Below, piece after piece: positions 33,491-37,409 of a stretch of DNA of 37,409 nt. Positions within the stretch are counted from its first letter, which is position 1, and each line of letters starts with the position of its first letter. Source of the stretch: Rhodovibrionaceae bacterium (GTDB lineage: Bacteria > Pseudomonadota > Alphaproteobacteria > Kiloniellales > DSM-21159). Position numbers and translations under genes: made by a program. The stretch lies in assembly GCA_028285215.1 (NCBI GenBank), contig JANQPZ010000099.1, forward strand, positions 1 through 37,409. The letters are read 5' to 3'. The notes beneath the pieces were generated by a model. It ran no database searches, was not told where the DNA came from, and was given only the letters and a program-made list of their open reading frames with translations.

Positions 33491-34291
33491 ATGGTTCGTT
33501 ACGCAGAGTTTACCCGTCTCGCTTTTTCTACTTTCGTCGCCTTGGGAGTCTTGTCCATGTCCGCGCACGCCTGTGAGGAAACCCTCTCCATCGCCTACCA
33601 GACGGGCGGCGAAGGGCGGTTGCACATCCTTGTGAACGAAGCGACCGTTCACCCTCACCTGGCTGCGCCGGAAGGCAACTGGGTCGCGCCGGACCTGCTG
33701 CTGCCGGGTGAGAACCTGCTGGAGATCGAGCTGACCGGCCCCGAGGGCGCTGCCAGCGCCAGACTGGAGGTCTTCAGCGGCTGCGGGGGCGCGTTTCCGG
33801 CGGCGCCGGGGGCGAACGCGAACAGCTTGCTAACTGTCGAGCTCGATACGCCCGGCCGCGTGTCGGAGACGTTTTCTTATGATGACGTTCCCGACTACAT
33901 TTATGTGAATAGTGAGCCGACGGACAATGCTGGTCTCGACGCGGCAATCGACCATCTGCGCGAGCTGGCTCAAGCCGGCGATGTCGACGGCTTTCTTGCC
34001 TATCAGGAGCCCTTGCTCCACGACGCAAGACTTAGTCATCCGGAACGGGCCGGAATGCTCAACCACATGGCCATGGTTCTCTTGGCCGGCGGCGAGTTCG
34101 ACGTGGTGAAGCCGGAGGAGATTACGATCAAGCCGGTTCTGGGCGGCCGCGCCTATCAGGCGATGGATCCGCGCGGCCAGGGGCCTCTGCAGTTCGTCGG
34201 CAGGGACGGCAGCCCGAGCGCAGGTCAGACGCTCGCGCAGGCCCGCATCTGGATCAAGACGGCGGAGGGCTGGCGGGTGCTGCGCCATTGA
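33491..34291 (+). CDS. Secreted protein of unknown function
   Basis: A 266-residue protein with a clear signal peptide ('FTRLAFSTFVALGVLSMSAHA', cleavage about residue 27 before CEE). I do not recognise a family. The first mature half ('LSIAYQTGGEGRLHILVNEAT', 'NLLEIELTGPEGAASARLEVF') looks like a small beta domain. The second half ('GLDAAIDHLRELAQAGDVDGFLAYQEPLLHDARLSHPERAGML') looks helical, with a final beta segment ('ARIWIKTAEGWRVLRH'). That half is vaguely like NTF2-like or 'nuclear transport factor' style modules, but this is a guess. The ribosome site AGGAGGAGATGC precedes ATG 33491; the earlier in-frame start at 33458 would disrupt the signal peptide. A strong terminator follows the stop, so it is a separate unit from the paralogous pair downstream. 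Confidence 0.8.
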   Translation: MVRYAEFTRLAFSTFVALGVLSMSAHACEETLSIAYQTGGEGRLHILVNEATVHPHLAAPEGNWVAPDLLLPGENLLEIELTGPEGAASARLEVFSGCGGAFPAAPGANANSLLTVELDTPGRVSETFSYDDVPDYIYVNSEPTDNAGLDAAIDHLRELAQAGDVDGFLAYQEPLLHDARLSHPERAGMLNHMAMVLLAGGEFDVVKPEEITIKPVLGGRAYQAMDPRGQGPLQFVGRDGSPSAGQTLAQARIWIKTAEGWRVLRH

Positions 34292-34329
34292 TCCGGCAGG
34301 CGTCTGTGACGATCCCTGTGTGACGGACG

Positions 34330-34366
34330 AATGCCCGGCGAGACTCGCCGGGCATTTCCTTTTTTT
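34330..34366 (+). terminator. Rho-independent terminator
   Basis: A perfect GC-rich hairpin, ATGCCCGGCGA-GAC-TCGCCGGGCAT (34331-34355, extended by an A/T pair at 34330/34356), is followed by a run of Ts (TTTCCTTTTTTT). It lies about 40 bp after the secreted protein gene ending at 34291 and about 95 bp before the next gene on the same strand. It is the clearest intrinsic terminator in the window. Confidence 0.92.
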
Positions 34367-34460
34367 GTTGGCTTTGCCGATTTCCTTGAACCCTTTCGAA
34401 CCCGCTTTCGACCAAAGGGAAGACCGCGGCTTGGCCGCCTTGTCTTGAAGGAGCAGTGCG

Positions 34461-35798
34461 ATGCCGTCCAAGATCTCTAGTCTTCTCGCCGGCGCGGCCC
34501 TGGCGGTGCTGACAGCTTCTCCGGCGTTGGCTTTTGAGAGTGCAATGTTCTTCCCCAAGAGTCTCGATCCGGCAGCCCTGGTGGTGGTGAGCAACGGCAG
34601 TGAATACACCGGGCTGAAGGATCCCTCTGGATGGACGAAGCTCCATGTTCAGGTGGATATCGACACCGGGAAGGCCGGCCGCGTGAAGAGCTGGAGTTTC
34701 TGGCCGACGGTAGTCAATGGTAGCACCATTGCTGCTGAAATCGAGGGTCTCGAGCCCTACAAGAGGTCAAGGGACTATGCGGTCGGCGACCGGCCCAAGA
34801 GCGTCAAAGAGACGAGTTGGACGTCCATCCCGCACGCAGCGGTCGAAGCCAACGCGGTCTTCATGTGCAACGCGCTGGCGAACGGACTTCGCGCCGATGG
34901 CTTGTCGGATCAGGCGATCTTCGGCGTGGATCGCGAGGTCCATTTCGACGTCACCGCCGCCGGCGACGCAGAGACGACCGGGCCAGGATCGAATTCGCTC
35001 TGGGTTGCAAGTGGCGCCTACCATCCCTGGACCGTGGTCTGCGAGCGCTGGACCGGCCCGCAGCTTCCGGGTGGCATGAGTCAGATCGATCCGACCGTTT
35101 TCGAAGCGGACGACATTCTGGATCAGGCCGACGATATGCCGATTGAGATCATGGGTGGAACCATTGTCGCGCTGGATCCCCCCTATGTCGGGCAGTGCCC
35201 GGCCAACGCCAACTTTCGGGTTGTGTTGCAGGCGACGGGGCAGGGAACCGTTCACCTGGGATTACGTGATGGAGTCGGCGAGCTCCATGATATCACCGGC
35301 CCCGGCGTGCCCTTCTACAACAAGGCCGGCGACTGGACGTTCGACTTTTCCTATGCGGTTGCATGGGAAGGCCCGAACCCGACGGCGACCAAGGAGCATT
35401 CCCTGCAGCTGCTCGTGAACGGGCAGAACAAGGACGAGGCTCTCGATCCCTTGAACACCCTGGAGCTCGGTCACGTCACCTGGACATCGCGTTGTCTGCC
35501 GAAGACGACGGTCGACCTGGGCGGCGCGGACGATTCGGGCATGGGTAGCTTCGGCGCTGCACCGCAAGCCAACGCGCCCGGCGGGTCGATTTTCCAGCCG
35601 TCCGCTGGCCAACCCCAGCCGGTGCTGCAGCCTCGCCGGAGCTTGCAACTGCAGCCGGCGAGGCCCGCGCAGGCTCCAACCGCGACCTTCCAGCGCCAGC
35701 CGGCTCCGTCCGGCAGAGAGATGGCGCCACGTGTCGGCGGCCCCGGGGAGCCTCCGCCGCGCCGCCTGCAGCTCCGCAGCCAACCCGTCCCGCAGTAG
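34461..35798 (+). CDS. Secreted protein of unknown function, paralogue 1
   Basis: A 445-residue exported protein: signal peptide about 1-24 ('LLAGAALAVLTASPALA|FES'). Four cysteines, C136, C194, C246 and C345, are all conserved in the downstream paralogue, suggesting one disulfide in each of two domains. Domain 1 (about 30-200) includes 'SNGSEYTG', 'VGDRPKSVKET' and 'CNALANGLRADGLSDQAIFGVDREVHFDV'. Domain 2 (about 225-352) starts 'ADDMPIEIMGGTIVALDPPYVGQCPANANFRV' and ends 'TWTSRCLPKTTVDLGG'; its 'YxGxCP...F....GxGxV' opening resembles Ig-like beta-sandwich modules. Residues 360-445 are a low-complexity Pro/Gln/Arg tail ending 'QPVPQ'. ATG 34461 has AAGGAG upstream. Function unknown; extracellular or periplasmic location is inferred. 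Confidence 0.85.
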   Translation: MPSKISSLLAGAALAVLTASPALAFESAMFFPKSLDPAALVVVSNGSEYTGLKDPSGWTKLHVQVDIDTGKAGRVKSWSFWPTVVNGSTIAAEIEGLEPYKRSRDYAVGDRPKSVKETSWTSIPHAAVEANAVFMCNALANGLRADGLSDQAIFGVDREVHFDVTAAGDAETTGPGSNSLWVASGAYHPWTVVCERWTGPQLPGGMSQIDPTVFEADDILDQADDMPIEIMGGTIVALDPPYVGQCPANANFRVVLQATGQGTVHLGLRDGVGELHDITGPGVPFYNKAGDWTFDFSYAVAWEGPNPTATKEHSLQLLVNGQNKDEALDPLNTLELGHVTWTSRCLPKTTVDLGGADDSGMGSFGAAPQANAPGGSIFQPSAGQPQPVLQPRRSLQLQPARPAQAPTATFQRQPAPSGREMAPRVGGPGEPPPRRLQLRSQPVPQ

Positions 35799-35807
35799 TC
35801 CCCCTGC

Positions 35808-35863
35808 CGGACGGCGGCGGCCCGGACCCGAGTGCCCTCGGGTTCGGGCTGCTCCGCCGTTCG
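35808..35863 (+). other. Large two-tier stem-loop between the paralogous genes
   Basis: An inner hairpin CCCGGACCCGAG-TGCC-CTCGGGTTCGGG (35821-35848) has 12 pairs with one G-T wobble. It is nested in an outer stem, CGGACGGCGG (35808-35817) with CCGCCGTTCG (35854-35863), again with one wobble. It begins 10 bp after the paralogue 1 stop. No T-run follows, so it is a weak terminator at best; transcript stabilisation or partial attenuation before paralogue 2 is possible. Confidence 0.5.
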
Positions 35864-35964
35864 ATACTCTCTCTCCATCTCCATTGTTTTGAACCGTCTT
35901 CGCCGGATCGCCGACCTACGGAAGAATCGCCGCGCTGCGGTCCGGGACGACAGGGAGAAGAAAG

Positions 35965-37311
35965 ATGATGATCCGTACTTCTCGTTTCCTCTTTCGAACG
36001 ATTTCGGCTTTCGCGCTGATCGGGGCCGGTGCGTTGGTTGCTTCCTCGCCATCGGCTGCAGGTCCAATCCTCTGGGGACACGCCGAGGCGGTTGAGCTCG
36101 ACTTTGGCCTCGGTGGGCAGCCGATCGACGTCCGAAGCAACGGCGAGACCTATACCGGCCCGGCTGTCCCGCCGCTGAATTTCGACATCACCTACAATGT
36201 GTACGGCACCTCCGATTTGGTTGTCTGGACCAGGGTGAAGGGCTTCTCGCTCTACCCTCGCTTCGTTCCCGCCGAAGGCACGGAGGGACCCGAGTTTCCC
36301 AGTCTTCAAGAGTTTGGCATGTCCCACACTTGGCCGGTCGGTCAGAGGCCGAAAGAGTTCGAACAGACGGTTACGCTGACGGTCTACGTTCCCGGGGTGG
36401 TCGGCGATTTCATGACCGCCCGCTGCAATGCCCTGGCGGCCAGCTTGGCCGAGCAGGGATTGAGCAAGCAGGAGATCTTCGGCGAGGACCGTTTGCTCCA
36501 TTACAATGTCGGAGCCGACGGGTTGATCTGGCAGACCGGCATCGGCGTCAACACCAGCGGAATGGTTGGCCTGAGTGAGCTACCTCTGAAGGTGCGTTGC
36601 ATGAAGTTCGTGCCTGAGGTCCAGCACCCGGATGTCGCAGACGATGTCGCACCACTCCCTCCCTTCACCGCCGACAGCCTGCTCAACGAAGCCGAGGACA
36701 TGCCGATCAACATCACCGGCGGTACCATCGCGGCGCTCGACCCGCCCTATGTCGGACACTGCCCGGCTCAGGCGGACTTCCGAGCGACCCTGCAGGGTAC
36801 CGGGCAAGGCGAGGTGCGGGTCTGGGCCTTCAACGAGAACCAGGATCCGGTCTACGTCTCGGGCCCGTTGCCCTTCTACAACACCGAAGGCGCCTGGAGC
36901 TTCGACTTTCCCTACGACATCAAGTGGGAGGGTCCTCAGTCGCTGGAAACCAAGGAGCACGTGCTGCAGCTGCGCGTCACCTACAAAAACAAGGATGAGC
37001 CATACTTCCCGACCAACCAGGTTGTCCTCGACCACACCTCGTGGAACGCTCGTTGCCTGCCTAAGACGACTGTCGATATAGGCGGTTCGGACGGGGGCAG
37101 TCTGGGGGCTTTCCAGCAGGCGCCGGCCGGCGATGCAGCGTCTGAACTGACCCTGCAGCCGGTCACCGATTTGCCGAGCGCAACGATTCAGCTTCCCACG
37201 GCCGGGCAGCGACCTTCGTTGCAACACGACCGCGTTGAACGGCAGCGCGAGACGTCGCCGCGTTTGCCGGAGCGACAGCCGCAAGCGCCGGCTCAGCCCG
37301 TTCCGCAATGA
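35965..37311 (+). CDS. Secreted protein of unknown function, paralogue 2
   Basis: A 448-residue exported protein, a full-length paralogue of the gene ending 166 bp upstream. The signal peptide is about 1-32 ('ISAFALIGAGALVASSPSAA'). Cysteines C154, C212, C266 and C364 match paralogue 1 in order and context ('ARCNALAASL', 'KVRCMKFV', 'YVGHCPAQADF', 'NARCLPKTTVDIGG'). Domain 1 keeps 'SNGETYTG', 'VGQRPKEFEQT' and 'EQGLSKQEIFGEDRLLHYNV'. Domain 2 keeps 'DMPINITGGTIAALDPPYVG' and 'TGQGEVRVW'. The low-complexity Pro/Gln/Arg tail again ends 'QPVPQ'. ATG 35965 (second ATG directly after) has GGGAG upstream. Similarity between the copies is patchy in the first half and strong in the second, so this is an old duplication. 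Function unknown. Confidence 0.85.
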   Translation: MMIRTSRFLFRTISAFALIGAGALVASSPSAAGPILWGHAEAVELDFGLGGQPIDVRSNGETYTGPAVPPLNFDITYNVYGTSDLVVWTRVKGFSLYPRFVPAEGTEGPEFPSLQEFGMSHTWPVGQRPKEFEQTVTLTVYVPGVVGDFMTARCNALAASLAEQGLSKQEIFGEDRLLHYNVGADGLIWQTGIGVNTSGMVGLSELPLKVRCMKFVPEVQHPDVADDVAPLPPFTADSLLNEAEDMPINITGGTIAALDPPYVGHCPAQADFRATLQGTGQGEVRVWAFNENQDPVYVSGPLPFYNTEGAWSFDFPYDIKWEGPQSLETKEHVLQLRVTYKNKDEPYFPTNQVVLDHTSWNARCLPKTTVDIGGSDGGSLGAFQQAPAGDAASELTLQPVTDLPSATIQLPTAGQRPSLQHDRVERQRETSPRLPERQPQAPAQPVPQ

Positions 37312-37409
37312 TCGATCGATAGCGGTGGCATCTGGCGAGCTTGGCGCAGCTGCCTCGCCTCTCCGGTCGGCAGTAGGCCACCACCCGCCGACTGGGCGGG
37401 GGGCCCGGG

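Noticed and set aside
37384-37400. Hairpin CCCGCC...GGCGGG near the window end as terminator of paralogue 2
   Set aside because: The short stem has no T-run after it before the sequence ends, so termination cannot be supported.

Overview
The window is GC-rich and densely coded. It looks like a chromosomal segment of an alphaproteobacterium, most likely Rhodospirillales/Kiloniellales-like. I infer this from gene content (tripartite tricarboxylate transporter, imelysin/di-haem operon, peptide-type ABC importer, bacterial paraoxonase homologue) and not from any rRNA or marker gene, none of which is present. I found no tRNA, rRNA, CRISPR array, insertion sequence or phage gene.

Layout. 2-1381: 3' part of an RND efflux pump. 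1515-3330: three small genes, namely a beta-carbonic-anhydrase-like protein that has lost its zinc ligands, a SAP/DUF6434 protein on the minus strand, and a DUF3592-type membrane protein broken by a frameshift. 3533-8574: a tight five-gene operon (tctC-tctB-tctA, CaiB/BaiF CoA transferase, citryl-CoA lyase) that reads as uptake, CoA activation and cleavage of citrate or a close relative. 8636-9406: cobS. 9493-15346: iron-related region, with a small minus-strand ORF divergent from imelysin, di-haem oxidoreductase, second imelysin and DUF1513 genes. 15515-16319: intact feoA followed by a decayed feoB fragment. Three similar Fur-type inverted repeats sit upstream of the small ORF, the imelysin operon and feoA.

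16488-29583: a large catabolic locus. On the minus strand are an aldehyde dehydrogenase, a 3-hydroxyisobutyrate-dehydrogenase-like enzyme, an N-acyl-D-amino-acid deacylase, an N-carbamoyl-D-amino-acid hydrolase and diaminopropionate ammonia-lyase. On the plus strand are an amidase and a complete peptide/opine-type ABC importer (SBP, two permeases, fused double ATPase). Together they suggest import of an N-substituted (acyl, carbamoyl or amide) amino acid, probably of D configuration and possibly a 2,3-diaminopropionate derivative. It would then be stripped to the free amino acid, deaminated, and its carbon skeleton processed by the dehydrogenases. The substrate is inference.

29606-33031: a minus-strand three-gene operon (sulfotransferase, membrane-anchored paraoxonase homologue, extended-SDR epimerase/reductase). 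33491-37311: three secreted proteins of unknown function. The last two are full-length tandem paralogues with four conserved cysteines and a Pro/Gln-rich tail. A strong rho-independent terminator (34330-34366) separates them from the first.

Two genes carry frameshifts (DUF3592 at about 3100, feoB at about 15930) and feoB also has an in-frame stop, so either local gene decay or sequencing error should be kept in mind.
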